From contig JAWWNJ010000048.1 in assembly GCA_037176885.1 (NCBI GenBank), positions 186,001 through 250,000 on the forward strand: DNA of 64,000 bases, in the 5' to 3' direction. This stretch comes from Favolaschia claudopus. Its lineage: Eukaryota > Basidiomycota > Agaricomycetes > Agaricales > Mycenaceae. Shown piece after piece: positions 32,985-44,936 of this stretch (position 1 is its first letter; each line of letters opens with the position of its first letter). Position numbers and translations under genes: made by a program. The notes beneath the pieces were generated by a model. The model saw nothing but the letters and a program-made list of their open reading frames with translations, had not been told where the DNA came from and did no database searches.

Positions 32985-34532
32985 TTAAAAACCAAACTCA
33001 AACTTCTCCCCAACAATCCCCTCCGTAACATCCCACAACTTCGCCCTATTTCCGTCATCCGAACAATGAGACGGCACAATCTCGTTGTTGACCGCGCAAT
33101 CGATGAGGAAGGCTCCCGGTTTGTCTTATGTGATACTCAGCATTAGTATCAATTATGAATTATGAATTATGGATTATGGATTATGGATGATTAGAATTTG
33201 GACGAAGACGACGAACCGTTGAGTCTGGGGTCGAAAGCTGTGGTAACGGTACTGTCCGAGGGAAAGTTAACCAAGGTTCAATCAGAGAAGGTCAAGGCGT
33301 CAATGAAGCTATCGAATGGAACGGAACGTACGTGGCTGCGCCTTGAGCGAGCGTCTTCCACTCAACGCCGCCAGTGGTGTTGGGCTTGCCGTCGGCATCC
33401 ATAAGTCCTATTTATGATAACGAAGAAAAGAAAGATCGAATCATTAGATAATCTCGTTGTAGTCCCGTCAAAGAAAGCGACTTCTTACCGCTAGCCTGCG
33501 CGAGTTCACGAGACTCCTCCTTCTGAATCATATTCGTGAAAATGACTGCGCCGTCGTCAATCCATATCATATCAGATAAATCATGCATTGCATTGAGAGT
33601 CTAGAGATAAAGAGAAAACACACCGCCCGGATGAAGACTATACGCATTAACCCTCCCCCTCGACCTCTTACAGAGTTCCAGCGCAGTCATAACGTTGGCG
33701 CTCTTCGCTTGGCTGTACGCGTCCATAGGATCGTACGTCATTTCGTCTGGTTTACTAAGCGTCTCGAAGTTCACCCCAGAGCCGGAGAGGATGGCCATGC
33801 TGGAGACGAATACGACGCGAGGGGTGTAGGTATAGGTGTATTCGGGAGAAGGAGAAGCGGAAGCGGAGGCGAGGAGCTTCGGCAGGATGAGCTTGGTGAA
33901 TAGGAAGGGGCCGATGTGGGCGGTGGCCATTTGGGTCTCGAGGTTGTCTATAGTGAGTTTGAAGGGGGAGATAGAGGCCGCGGCGTTGTGGATGAGTACC
34001 TTTAATTTCGTACGTCATCCTCAGCATCGAAGAGTGAGTGACAAAAAAGGCATTGACACTGTACGCACATGGATAGCCTCCGGGTACGAGTTCACTTCCG
34101 CAGCAGCCGTACGAACAGCAGAGAGCGAAGCCAAATCGAGGACGAGTCGACGGATATTTGCGGTTGGAACCTGCGCTTTGATAGCGTTCTCCGATTCCTT
34201 CAGCCTTTATATTATTGACAAGGACGAGTCAGTATGTAGTATAGTAGCAAGCAATTCTGTGTTGTGTTCTTAAGAAAGAAAACAATTCATACCGTTGATC
34301 GTTGTATCCGGTGATGATGACCAAATTAGCGCCGTGTTTAGCGATTGCCAAGGCTGTTTCGAAGCCGATGCCGTTCTTGGATGTCCCGGTGATGAGAACT
34401 ATGTATGCTTGTCGTGAGCATTGGAAGTTGAGGGAAAGAGAAGAGCGTACCATTCTTTCCCGCTATTTCGTTTGAGAAAGCAGACGCGACGTCGTCAGCG
34501 GTTGAGGAGGACGAGAAAGCTGGTGAAGACAT
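32985..34532 (-). CDS. short-chain dehydrogenase/reductase (NAD(P)-dependent)
   Basis: This is a multi-exon gene from ATG 34532 (MSSPAFSSSSTADDVASAFS) to a stop at 32985. After the first intron it reads VLITGTSKNGIGFETALAIA, the TGxxxGIG Rossmann motif. It continues with LVLDLASLSAVRTAAAEVN, an HNAAA block (the NNAG equivalent), PRVVFVSSMAILSGSGVNF with the catalytic Ser, and YSQAKSANV with the YxxxK pair. The C-terminal exons give GAFLIDCAVNNEIVPSHCS and LWDVTEGIVGEKFEFGF. Layout and length match the retinol dehydrogenase/WWOX-like SDR group of fungi. The substrate cannot be predicted. Confidence 0.9.
33151..33187. repeat. 7-bp tandem repeat in an SDR intron
   Basis: There are about five copies of AATTATG/GATTATG. 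They lie in the last intron of the dehydrogenase gene. Confidence 0.7.
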
Positions 34533-35254
34533 TCGTAGTTAGTTAAGTGGTGGGCGAAAACGAAGAATGAAGTAAGTTTCAGGTTTGGTTTTATACTGAA
34601 TATGTGCTGAGTAACAAGAAAACGATCCCGGTAATTGCGGAACCAGCGGTTTTGAACAACATGAATTGAACTAGGACCACCGAGCTGAGTGGATATTCAC
34701 CGAAGTTTGTGGCTCGACTCTGACTCTGCGCCAGGCGCGAAGCAAGTTGTGTGAAGCTTGGATAGCGGTTTGCGTAGGAAGCAGAGGAACAAGAGAGGTT
34801 GTTCGCGGTAAAAAACCATGTGCGAACCAATCGTGAATCGGACAAGAGTCAGAACTTCTGACTGTCGTCCGATCTGGCAAAGCATTTGTAATCACCGATG
34901 GAAATTGAGTTGGTGATGATTGATGATGAGTGTCTTGAAGAAGGTCAGCGAGGAAGCTGACTGACACTCAGTCTCGATGAGTGTGAAGGAAGAAGACAAG
35001 AGAGAAAAGGACACGTCATCAATTCCGAGTCAGATTGATGATCATCACTCGAAAATTCACACGGTTCGGAAAGAAGATATTGACAAATTCTAACACAAGA
35101 GAGACCGGTATAGAACTCTCATCCAAATGACAGTGTATGTACAGCCCGTAATACAGAGAAACAATAAGATTTAATGCGACAAGAGATTGATCTACGACGG
35201 AGGGCTATTGCAAATGGTCAGAAGATTATGAGTGAATTGTATTCAAAACTAGAC
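34533..35254. other. intergenic, no gene recognised
   Basis: This is the promoter of the dehydrogenase and the 3' flank of the peroxidase. It holds only short frames. Confidence 0.5.
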
Positions 35255-37163
35255 TTACACGGGCGCAACGCTGGTAGCGGGACCCGGCTGGGCAGTGAGC
35301 ACGGGGAAGGGGCTGGCGTGGCACTACGAAGCAACAATATTAATTACATATATGATTAAAGCAAGAAACCCGAACAAAAAAGATAGACTCACAGCAACCT
35401 GGACATCCCTCTGCGTCTTTCCGGCCGGAAGGAACGGCTTGGTAGTGAGCGTCTTGGGAACAGGGATCACATCCGAACAATCAGTCAAGAGATTCCGGTT
35501 CTGGCCGAGGACGGTCATCTTCTGCATCGCGGCGCGGAACTTGCTGGTCATCGTGTTGTGGTTCGCGATGAAGGACTGCCATTCACAGGCGGTACTAAAA
35601 CCCATAAAAATCAGTGTGGGTTCAGGTACGTGCGATACGAAGGAATGTACCGAGGGTCACGAGCAAAGGCAGCATCGGATTGGAGGCGGAATTCACCGGC
35701 AAGAGGGGAGAGAACCTCGCCTTGGTTGCTGCCATTACCGGGGAAGAGTTGACCAACGAGCAAAGTCTGTGAATGAGGAAATAGAAATGAGTTCCCTGGT
35801 CTCAGTATTCATAGATAAAAACAAAAATACAAACCTCGACGAAGAACTGCGAGTCGAATGTTCCTGAAGTGGAATCGAAAGGAGTTCCCTATATGCCAGA
35901 TATTACGCGGCGTAAGACCCAGAAGAATCTGGGGAAAGTACTATCAACGCACGGGAATGGTCGGGTCGACTTTGTCCTGGGCGGCAACGGTGTGGCTGAC
36001 GAGCAAGTCAACGATCTCGTTAGGAGTGAACCCAACGTCAGCGAAGCGGTTGATGATCATGTCCGTGGGGTTGAACGGCTCCGGGACGAGGCCATCGGGT
36101 GAGGGCAGGGAGATGTTGGAGCGACCAGCCAAGAACTCTAGACGAGGAGCGCCGGGGCAGTTGGTGATGCCAACGGCACCGGCGAATTGGATGCTGGGAG
36201 GTAATTAAATTTGTGAGACGAGAAGTGTGCGAAAATATGACGAACAAGTCTCCGAAAGACACCTTGTGAGCGAGAGCGAAGGGGTGCTGGGCGTCCACGA
36301 TCTCGTCTGCGGGGCTGTTGTTGACAACAGGCAATTGGGGAAATAATCAGGGGAGTACACACCGATTCCGTTGTTCGCAGCTATCGTATTACGAACAAGT
36401 CAGCAGTGAGTGAGAATTCGAGAATTCCCAGGAAAGACTCACCAAAGTTAGTCTCGATCTCAGAGTGCGCCATGATGGATCCGTCTGCGTCCGACATTCA
36501 TTAAAGAAAGATCGGGAAGGCATGAGATAATAGATAGATACGTACCAGCGCCTCCGCCACTATATTATATCGAAAGAAAGAATGAAAGAGTCATCAATGA
36601 AATGAAATGAAAGAGGAGAGGAATTGAAGAGGAGAGAGGAAAACAAGCAAGTCTCCGATCTCCGACTTACCCGAATTTGCCTTGCCGGAAGAGTGCCGGA
36701 GAGAAACCGATAGCATCGTGGAACGTGAGCTGGAGGCACAATCAACAAAAAAAATGGGGATGATTTCCGACGGAAACTCGTACCCGAAGGGACTGTGAAG
36801 GAGAGGATTCATCAGCACCAGTATTTGTCGAATTGTTCTCAACATACCTCATGAACTTCCTCGCCTGGTGAGAAAAAGTAGAAGACATGACCATCAGAGA
36901 AATCAAGTTGAACATCAGGAAGCCCATACCGCACTCTCCGCCGTCGAAACTGTCGAGCAGGCGTCAGCGAGAGTTGAATATTTAGGCGCAACGAGCATGA
37001 TCAGTACGTACAGATTCTCCTGGATATCGTCGAGGACATCGAACCAGATGCAGCAAGACGCATGCGCAGTCGTCCTACCCTTGCTGCAAGTTGCACGTTT
37101 GGTGGGAACGGCAGCTGCAGTAGCAACGAGAGCGAGGAGAGCGGAAGACAAGGTAATCTGCAT
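35255..37163 (-). CDS. class II heme peroxidase, short manganese-peroxidase type
   Basis: This secreted ligninolytic-type peroxidase has about ten exons. The ATG at 37163 opens a signal peptide ([20 protein letters not shown]). Then come [20 protein letters not shown], the distal heme block [57 protein letters not shown], the proximal block [19 protein letters not shown], and the C-terminus [18 protein letters not shown]. The Mn2+-binding acids are all present: the two Glu of GEEVHES and the Asp of AAQDKV. The surface Trp used by lignin and versatile peroxidases sits just before LLxSH in those enzymes; here the residue is Asp (EIVDLL). It should therefore oxidise Mn2+ to Mn3+. It supports a white-rot or litter-decay lifestyle. 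Confidence 0.93.
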
Positions 37164-37906
37164 GCTGATAGACCTGGATTGAGACCTGTAAGAGAGGCTG
37201 AAGACTTGTTGACCCATTCCGCCTTCCTTAAATACGCAAACCACGAAAAACTGGCCCGCTATTTCGTTCCCTCTCCACCCACAGGGTCGGTGCACCTCTG
37301 TTCAGGGCGCGCGCGCGATCGAGCGTCCTCGACAAGAGACCGCCAATAATCTTGGCTGGTAATTTTGGGCGGGCTTGGCATTGCCACGGTCAATGAGTGA
37401 TAGAGGCCTGTAATTCTCACAGAGGGTGTTTTACAACGCGGGTGGAGGCACTGCCGAATGAAAGTATTCCCAATACCATGTGCAAAATGAGCCGGTGTTT
37501 TCGAACGAGGACTACCCTGTAAAGATGAGAGAGTAACTGCTTGATAGCATTAGGATAGGACCGTGCGACGTCCGAGCTGCGGGTGTATTGCGCCACCAGA
37601 CAGAATTCATGCGGAGAGACAGCGATAACGTCGTCGCCCTAGTGAAACAAATGAATATAGTAAGCATTCGTGGGAGTCCTCGCCGAGGAAGCGGAGAAAA
37701 GGGAACTTAAAGCCTTCATCGACAGGTCTGTGGTTCGGACGAATGAGAGCCGGTGTATTTCCAAGATGCTGGGAACAAAAATAAGCAGTAGAACCTTCTC
37801 TAGAACACGGCTTTCAACTTATCCGGGCATGGTGAAATACGGTGAGAACACGGCTAACTTGATTTCAACGACTCGGTTCCCAGTGGAACCGAGATTGAGA
37901 GCTGGG
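37164..37906. other. peroxidase promoter region, no gene seen
   Basis: No gene is recognised. It contains GCGCGCGCG near 37308 and ends at the MITE. Confidence 0.5.
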
Positions 37907-38262
37907 AGGCCCCCGGTCACTACCTATTAGGTTCGTAGTCTGACCGGATAGAGTACTGGAAAAACCCGTACCTTCGTCGCAAAATTAGTGTAAATGAAGC
38001 GGAAACTGCCCAATGTCTGTCGCAGGCACGCAGCAAAATCACCCGAAATTGGATGATTCTGAGCATTTTAGGCTCAAATTTGGTTTAGAAAAGGTTAAAC
38101 AACTGTTCGTTTGGGGGTTCCAGGCGCAAAAATCCTAAATTACCCCCAGATGTTCGTAACAAATAGAGTAAATCAGTCCGTTTGAGGGCGAAAATCATAG
38201 AGTAATCAGCCCAAATATCGGGCGTCAATGTGACGAACCTAATAGGTAGTGACCGGGGGCCT
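37907..38262. mobile_element. 356-bp MITE with 30-bp TIRs and 8-bp TSD
   Basis: The ends are perfect inverted repeats of 30 bases beginning AGGCCCCCGGTCACTACCTA (37907-37936 and 38233-38262). The direct repeat GAGCTGGG flanks it (37899-37906 and 38263-38270). It has no coding capacity. TIRs plus an 8-bp target duplication fit hAT-like non-autonomous elements, though other superfamilies also make 8-bp duplications. Confidence 0.88.
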
Positions 38263-38270
38263 GAGCTGGG

Positions 38271-38789
38271 AATTGCTCGAATTCCTGTGAGAATTCCGGG
38301 CTAAGAAAATATGCCAAGAAACCCGGTTTGTATTGATTGGGTGTGCGCTATTTCGGATTGATGGTTTCTTCGTCCACGCGATGTGGCTGGTCCGGGTATT
38401 CCAGTATGTTTTGAATATGCGGGAAAACGGCAGAAAAGAGCAGGTGGGCCGAATTTCGAGTGAATTTCGAGCGAAGAGGGGAAGGAGCCGTGGGTGTAGC
38501 GATTATGCACGGGGAGTTCCGAGACGTTCCGTGCCCCTACGCTGTAAAGAGCCGGTGAACCGTGTGCCCATGGCGGTGGAGGTGCAAGCTGCAGAGGATC
38601 CGCGTTTGATGGGGGGGCAAATCAGCGCCAAACAACGGAGTTACGGTCCGAATGAGACTTTAATTCGGCCGAAAGCTTTCCCACCGTTGAACGAGTCGGG
38701 GGAAACTTGTGCACCACGACATCCCTTCAGATCTTTCGTTGAGTCTGTTGTGATGAGTGCTTTGCACGAGCGAATCGTAGTGACTTAGA
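38271..38789. other. intergenic, no gene recognised
   Basis: This lies between the MITE and duplication copy C. An open + frame of about 150 codons (38333-38788) has no recognisable domain. Confidence 0.45.
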
Positions 38790-38897
38790 AAGAATGATAA
38801 CTTGAAGGAAGTAATACGATAGCAGAATAAAAACATGATGATGGCAAATGATGGTATACAACATCTTGCGAGGTATCATACGATTATTGATAGGGAA

Positions 38898-40416
38898 TTA
38901 TTTCTTGCCCGCTCCACCGGTGGTGCGCTGCCTCTTTGGCTGCACCCTCCCCACCAAATGATCCTTCAGCGCTTCCAATCTCGCATACACATGCCCACAC
39001 GAATAACACTTCACCGTCGGATTAAGATGCTTCTTCGAGGTAATATGCTTCCTCAACGAGCTTGCCTGCACCGTGTCACCGCAGGCACCGCCGCTGCTAC
39101 TACTCCACTTGCAAACCACCTTGGTCAGCCCAGAAGTCGCCACCTGGTGCGCCGTCCCGAGGTGAATGTACATGTCTTCCGGTGTGACGAACTCGGAGCA
39201 GAGGGCGGGGTCCCACATGCACTGAACGGGGGCGAGGGCGTGGATGGTGCTTCGCGCGTCGGCCATGCGTTGTTCGACCTGCTCGAGAGTGATGCTGCCG
39301 GAAGCGGCGCAGGAGCCGACGGGACTACGGCCTGAATGGTGAGTTGAGAAAATAACTTGACGACTGAGAGGAGGAAGAGAGTCGCGTGAGGAATCTGGTA
39401 CTGGGATTGAGTGCGGGATGGAACTTACTACGGAGCAACGTCATCATGGTGAGAATGATGAGCGCGAATTGGGCCGGAGGAAGGAGCTAGTGGATTTGCA
39501 TCGAAGGAAACCGGCGGCATGGTAGCGGGAGCGGTGAGGGTGCATGCAGGAGCGAGGTGACCGTCCGAATGAGAGGCATATTCTGAAACTCCCATGCCTC
39601 CGTCGGCGGCGTAAGAGGCGGGATAGATGGAGGCGGTAGACGAGGATAATTCCGTGCTTTGGTACGGAGTGACTTCGTCATAAGGAGCGGCAGGATTGGG
39701 GACGAGCTCCGGAGGGAGGGTGTAGCAGTAGGGATCAATTTCATTGAGGAGAGCAATGGTCTCCTCGTCAGGAATGTAGGGCGTCGCGCTGTCATCGTGA
39801 GCGATATCTACAAGCGGCATGCCCGAGAACATAGGCGGAGCTTCGACATCGGGAGAGGACAGCAGAAGGCTTCGAAACACGCGTCAACGACAACGGAAAG
39901 AGTGTGCAGTAGGGATAACAGCGCACCTTGCGCTTTGCTCGGCGAGAATCGCGTCCGTAACGTTGCAAAATGCGCTGAAGTCCGGGTCTGTCCTGAGACT
40001 GGAAATATCATTGACGCGGGGAAAGGACGACAGAATGGGGAGAACTCACTCGTACTCGGCACCAAATCCATGAAAGTCCTCCCAACTATCGTACTGAGTC
40101 GACTCTGGGCCCTGGGCGATCGGAAACGGGTACGGCAGACTCGAGAGCGGGGCCCTCGATGTAGGTGGCAAGTGCAGCATCGTTGCCACCGATTCTAGCG
40201 CGAATCAGGATGGGTGAGCATTTGCAACAATATTCTGAGCTGCAGATGCTGTACTCACGCGTTCAAATGTCCTTGGGGGTCGAGATCCTCAAACCGTGCG
40301 ACGCCAACAGCGCGGTTCTCGAAAGATTCGGGGAACCACATCTTGAATCCGAGCTCGAGGAAGGTCTCCGATTCAGAGGGGAAGTTTTGGAAATCGTTCT
40401 CGTCTTGGGGCGCCAT
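38898..40416 (-). CDS. C2H2-like zinc-finger protein, paralog C
   Basis: The start at 40416 gives MAPQDENDFQNFPSESETFL. It has the same exon plan as A. The C-terminal domain reads CMWDPALCSEFVTPEDMYIH, CKWSSSSGGACGDTVQASSL with HITSKKH, and VKCYSCGHVYARLEALKDHL, followed by the basic tail QPKRQRTTGGAGKK and a stop at 38898. This copy looks intact and is closer to A than to B. Likely a nuclear DNA-binding protein, by its Cys/His pattern and basic tail only. Confidence 0.78.
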
Positions 40417-40471
40417 TGGAAGATGCTGAGGAGGAAGAGAGAAAGGTTGTGACTGTGACGGTTGGTCGCGG

Positions 40472-40479
40472 TATAAATA
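40472..40479 (-). promoter_or_regulatory. TATA-like box of zinc-finger paralog C
   Basis: TATTTATA on the - strand lies 56 bases before the ATG, and TGACGT is at 40504-40509; this is the same arrangement as paralog A. Confidence 0.6.
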
Positions 40480-41559
40480 GGCACAAAGAATGACCGCGTT
40501 TAGTGACGTGACTAAGGTGTGACTGGCCCCCGCAGAAAGCCGCGATTACGTACCGAGAATGGAAATGGACGCTGAAGCTGCGTCTTCCGGTCGGCCACTG
40601 ATATCGGTAGGGGAGACGAGTTGAGAACGAGTGCAGCATGTGAGAGCGAGGGGTGATCAGGAGGCTCTGGAAGCAGAAGAGCCAAAGCGGAAACAGCTGC
40701 CGAGGGTTGGCCGAGCGAGAGATACAACAACCGCAGGTACGAGGACATATGTTGTAGCGTCTGTCTACGAGAGACTAAGCGAGAGACTGACGCCGAGAAT
40801 CCGAATGGTGAGTAGTCGAGGGAGGCTCGAGGCAGGCTAGTGGACGGAAGACGGCAAAAACTTGAGATATAATTGAAAGGGGGACTCGCGCGCAATTGTA
40901 CAACACATACATTGGGACGCGAACAGGAGAAGAGAATCAGAAACGGAGTGAAATAAAAGACAGTGACGCACGAAGCAAGACTTGGGTGTCCCGAGACTCG
41001 AAAAGCGTCTACCATCGCGTAAATACATTGCCAGATTCTGAGGCCTAAGACAGCGTACCAACGAATCAAAGCCCGAAGTCTGCGTTGAAAATAAGGTGAA
41101 GCCAAGCTACAGAAAATAAGAAGCTGATTCCAATTCACGCACGATTCAAATTGCGCCCCTAAGTCGAGCAATCCGCCAAAACAATTTCTCAAGTGTTCCG
41201 TCCACATTCTCGAATCCGCGCCGAAGGATTCTTGAAGTCGAGCTCGCTCGTGCGGATACCCTCTGATAGTATTTCGCCCTGATTCGACCGAGCTGACACA
41301 GAATTTGCCGGCAAGAGATTACTCCAGGCCTGAGTTCCAATTGACGACCCTCCGTTTACCATGACGATGCTGCGGTATTGGACGGGTATTCGCAGGAGGT
41401 CGCAGTGGCGATTCGAGAGCAGCTGGCCGCAAGCGTCGCGAAGAGGATAACCGCAGTCGTTGAAAACTAGCACCCACAGTAGCCAAGAGCGCAAACCACA
41501 CGCCGTTGGCGTTGGAAATTACTCAAAGGAACGGTTGAAATCGACCTAGTAGACTGCGA

Positions 41560-41884
41560 AGAGCATGCACTCGAGATTGAGACGAGAGTCACTGGCTTCA
41601 GTCAGGATTAACTCGTGAGCATCGGAGGCGTCCATCTCCAGGAGGGTTGCTGTCTTCAAGAAGCAGATCTTGTGCTGTCAGAAATGGCTAGGGTAAATTT
41701 AGTAGTAATTATCAAAATCGAATAAAGCCGCGCGACATACCTTACACGGCCTTGCAGCGTCGCTTTCAACCGGTGCCAACGACGAGCTCGAGAAACCGTA
41801 AACGGTGATGATCATTGGATGATGACTGATTCTTTCCGAACCACCAAGTCGCATCGGAAACATAAGGTTGCGTGGATGGTTCAA
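41560..41884 (-). CDS. small two-exon ORF in the upstream part of copy C
   Basis: MNHPRNLMFPMRLGG to SSSSLAPVESDAARPCK, an intron with donor GTATGT at about 41748, then HKICFLKTATLLEMDA, SDAHELILTEASDSRLNL and ECMLFAVY-stop. The family is not recognised. The downstream exon is conserved in copy A but broken there. It may be the 3' part of a larger gene whose upstream exons I could not join. Confidence 0.4.
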
Positions 41885-42145
41885 GATGAAAAAAAGATTT
41901 CGCGTTCGCCGAGTTGGGACAGACGTTCATTTGAACCGGTATCCCAGCCTTGCAAGTCTACACACGTGGCGACGGCCCGTTACATCTATCTGAGCGAGCA
42001 CTGAGAGCCTTAGGCTTTCCACCGTCCTCCGAGTCCATTCCAGATAGTTTGTTATCGTAGCAGAGAGGACCAGCCTGGAGCTAGGTATTTGAACGGTTCC
42101 GAGGCTTGTACCGCGCGTTTGAATCGGGAAGAGGATGTGGAGGAG

Positions 42146-43740
42146 GGAAAGAACATCAGGAAAAACTCCTCGGGCCGTAGCTGCCGGCTTGGGTATATTG
42201 CTCGCTGTAGTGCTCGTAGTCGATATAGCTTCGGAGGGAGATATATTGCGCTACATAGCCGATGTTGCTCCAGGGAGCCGCTATGGGCCGCTATGTACCA
42301 TGCCTGCACGGCAATACAGCCCACTATTGACAACACCAAAGTCTACAACAGCAACACAATCTACAGCAAAAGGTAGAACTTCCGCAGGAAGTACGATGAT
42401 AGGACTCACAAACATTGTACGGAGAATATGTGGTAGACATGCATCTTTCATTCAAAATCAACTACCTCCCACCCCACTCCGACTACATCGAAACTTCTCC
42501 AATTCGGAAATCGTCGGCGGCGATGCATACAGAGCTGAGAGATAGGTGGCTCGTCAATCTGGTACGTTTGAAGCATTGAAGACTTGAGTCAAATTCAAGG
42601 TTTGGTTGGTTCAGTAGGGGAGATACGACGAGGGCAACGAACAGGAAGAGCAGAAGGATGGGGGACAGGGAGAAAACGACGGAAATGACCAAGTCCGAAA
42701 GTCTTGGCATCAAGGTCCGTGCGCGACACGTGTTCCGCAGGCGATGGTTGGTTTTGATGGCCACTCTCTTTCTTCTCTTCCCACCACCATCCATCCCTCT
42801 CCCCGCCTCTCCTTGCCTCACCCTCGCTGCCCGCTTCCACCACATTCTTCTCAAAGTCTCAACGCTTCAATGCCACATTGATCAGCAAGATTCTCACCTC
42901 TCTTTGACTCAAAACAAATGGCTTTGCGTTCGCCCTCAATTCACCTCTAACCAGATCTCAAGCACGACCCCGCTCCTCAAACACAAGTCTAGTCTCCGAC
43001 CCATACTATCCAAGTTGCTTAAGAACTATCAAGCCCTATCAAGCCGGAAGCTCCTGGAACTCAAGCTCTCGCGTTGTCCAACTTCCCCGTTTCCGGATTC
43101 AAGACTGTTGATTCAAGCGATGTTCCCCGAAGTCTATCATTCAAGATGTAGACTGTTTTCAAGGTTCTCATTCAAGATTTATCCTCTTCCATTCTGTTGT
43201 ATCCAGACTTCGTTGCCGCTTGCCGATTTTCTTTCGCGATCTCTGTTTGTGTGCGTGTCCATGTCCCTCTCAGTTATATCTATTTTGCTAACAATAACTC
43301 GCTAGTCGTCAATGTTACCTGCTCAAACCTCAGGACCGGTGTCGGCAATCTCCACTGCCTTCACCGGTTCCCGTTGTGGGGGCCGGAACGGATATAACAC
43401 AACAGAAGGATTTGCGGGTCGAAGGTGCGTGAGTCAGATGTTAGCTCGCCTAGTACGCATTGTATCTGGTTAATAATATCATGTTGCTTTCGTTGTATCA
43501 TATGTTCATGAGCAAGAGCCCTTCCGATGACAATATATTGTGCGACAGCAAGCTATATTGCCTATTCTGCTACAAGACTACAGGACTACATTGCACCGAC
43601 TGTAACTATATCAACTACAGCGACATACATACTGTCGAGGGGCGGCTATGGTGCACTATATAACAGGGGGTAAACGACAGGGCTATGCCGACTACATTGA
43701 CTATGTTGGTCTATGTATGGGGTCGGAATTTTGCTGATGA
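42146..43740. other. about 1.6 kb of extra DNA within duplication copy C
   Basis: Copy A runs directly from GTGGAGGAGG to GTGAGCGTGCGA (25125-25165). In copy C these anchors are at about 42145 and 43750. The DNA between has an open + frame of 215 codons (42658-43305) of biased composition and no recognisable domain, which I do not call a gene. No clear terminal repeats or target duplication were found. Confidence 0.5.
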
Positions 43741-44242
43741 AAGGCGGTGTGAGCGTGCGACCATCAAAATCTGTCTGATCGCGGCAGCATGCCGTAGCGC
43801 CACGCTTCTCCCACTTCCTGCTTTTCTTCTCGAAAGTCCCTGATCCTTGCTCGATACTTGAGTCTGGCTCGATGAACTCTGGCTTATGGCGCAACCAAGA
43901 GACTGAACCCAGGTGCCGTCCGTATTTCTCTTGTGGTTAGGTCACCAAATTGCAGCTAGGATCGGATGTCGCATTCTGGTCTTTGTTGCATTGTAAACGA
44001 ACGAGCTTTCAAAAATCATATCAGTAGCTATAGTAAGCTTTCTTTCCTATTCTTTCTGTATTCCATTCAACGAAGGTCGAACAAGGCACCCTGTAAATCG
44101 GCATTGTTCGCGTTATTCTTTGTCTATCAGTGAGCCTCAAACCTCATTCACATCTTTACTCCGCCCGTCCCATTTGCCTTCTCGCTCCCGCTCCCTTTCT
44201 CCCTTTCTCCCTGCCCCTCACTACTCCCATCTTCCCTCTTCT

Positions 44243-44936
44243 GAATGCCGCTCAGAACCAGAACCAGAACCTTCTTTATCCATGGATCCCCGAATTCGGA
44301 TTATACCCGCCGCCAGACCACCTCGACCTCGAGTCAAACGCGTACTCTGCAAAGAATGTTAATCCTGTCGCTGTCGCCATCGCCGCTGGTCCGGCACGGT
44401 CTCGGAATCCGAGTCGACCTCGAAACGTTCTGTATCCCTGCGATTGTAATTCGAAGGCACGCTATTGTCATTGGGAGTCTTCGAATATGTTTTGGCGCGA
44501 AGGAATTGAACTGCGCATACGCCGCTGGTACGGTGCATGTCAATGTTAATCGTGGGGGTGCGGAAGGACAAGGTGTTTGGGAGAGGTGAGTAAGTCCCTG
44601 CGTTGGATATCCTTTTCTCCTTGCCTTGCCTGAGTTTGACGTTTCAGCTGGGGCGGCAAATACGAGTACCATTACCATGGTGCCTCTGCCGGTTATTATG
44701 CAGCTGCTAGTGTCAGTCAAGATCGTATATATATATATCCCGACGACCCCGATCCATCCCGCGTTGATACCGTGGGCGTGAGTGGCTCTTTCTTCTTGAT
44801 TCCCTAGCAGACGACTGATATTGTTTAGCTGGGGCGGCGAGGACTACATCAGCACAGGTCATACTATTTCCCTTTCTCCAATTTCGAATGCAGGTTTGAT
44901 GATGTGTACTCGGAATATACTCTTGTCTGCCCGTGA
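44243..44936 (+). CDS. uncharacterised two- or three-exon gene, uncertain
   Basis: After a CT-rich leader the frame reads VDLETFCIPAIVIRRHAIVI and LRICFGAKELNCAYAAG to a donor at about 44587. The acceptor before CTGGGGCGG gives ESWGGKYEYHYHGASAGYYA, then an intron after DTVG and a last exon ending FDDVYSEYTLVCP-stop at 44936. The start (44243 or the internal ATG at 44356) is uncertain. It is not recognised. It could join the zinc-finger-like exon downstream in another splice form. Confidence 0.35.

Larger units (their letters stand above)
38790..42145. repeat. segmental duplication, copy C
   Basis: It matches copy A from the 3' flank of the zinc-finger gene through the upstream blocks at 41220-42130 (TTGAAGTCGAGCTCGCTCG, GATGCTGCGGTATTGGACGG, GAGGATGTGGAGGAGG). 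Where copy A continues with GTGAGCGTGCGA, copy C has about 1.6 kb of other DNA before the match resumes near 43750. Confidence 0.8.

Noticed and set aside
40512..41207. Open - frame of 231 codons upstream of zinc-finger paralog C
   Set aside because: The frame is not kept in copies A and B and has no recognisable domain.
42658..43305. Open + frame of 215 codons
   Set aside because: Composition is biased (Ser/Leu-rich), no domain or exon pattern is visible, and it lies in the extra DNA of duplication copy C. Not called as a gene.
43655..43668. CACTATATAACAGG shared with the array at about 14281 and 14452
   Set aside because: The 14-mer match is striking, but the surroundings do not align, so I do not claim a shared element.
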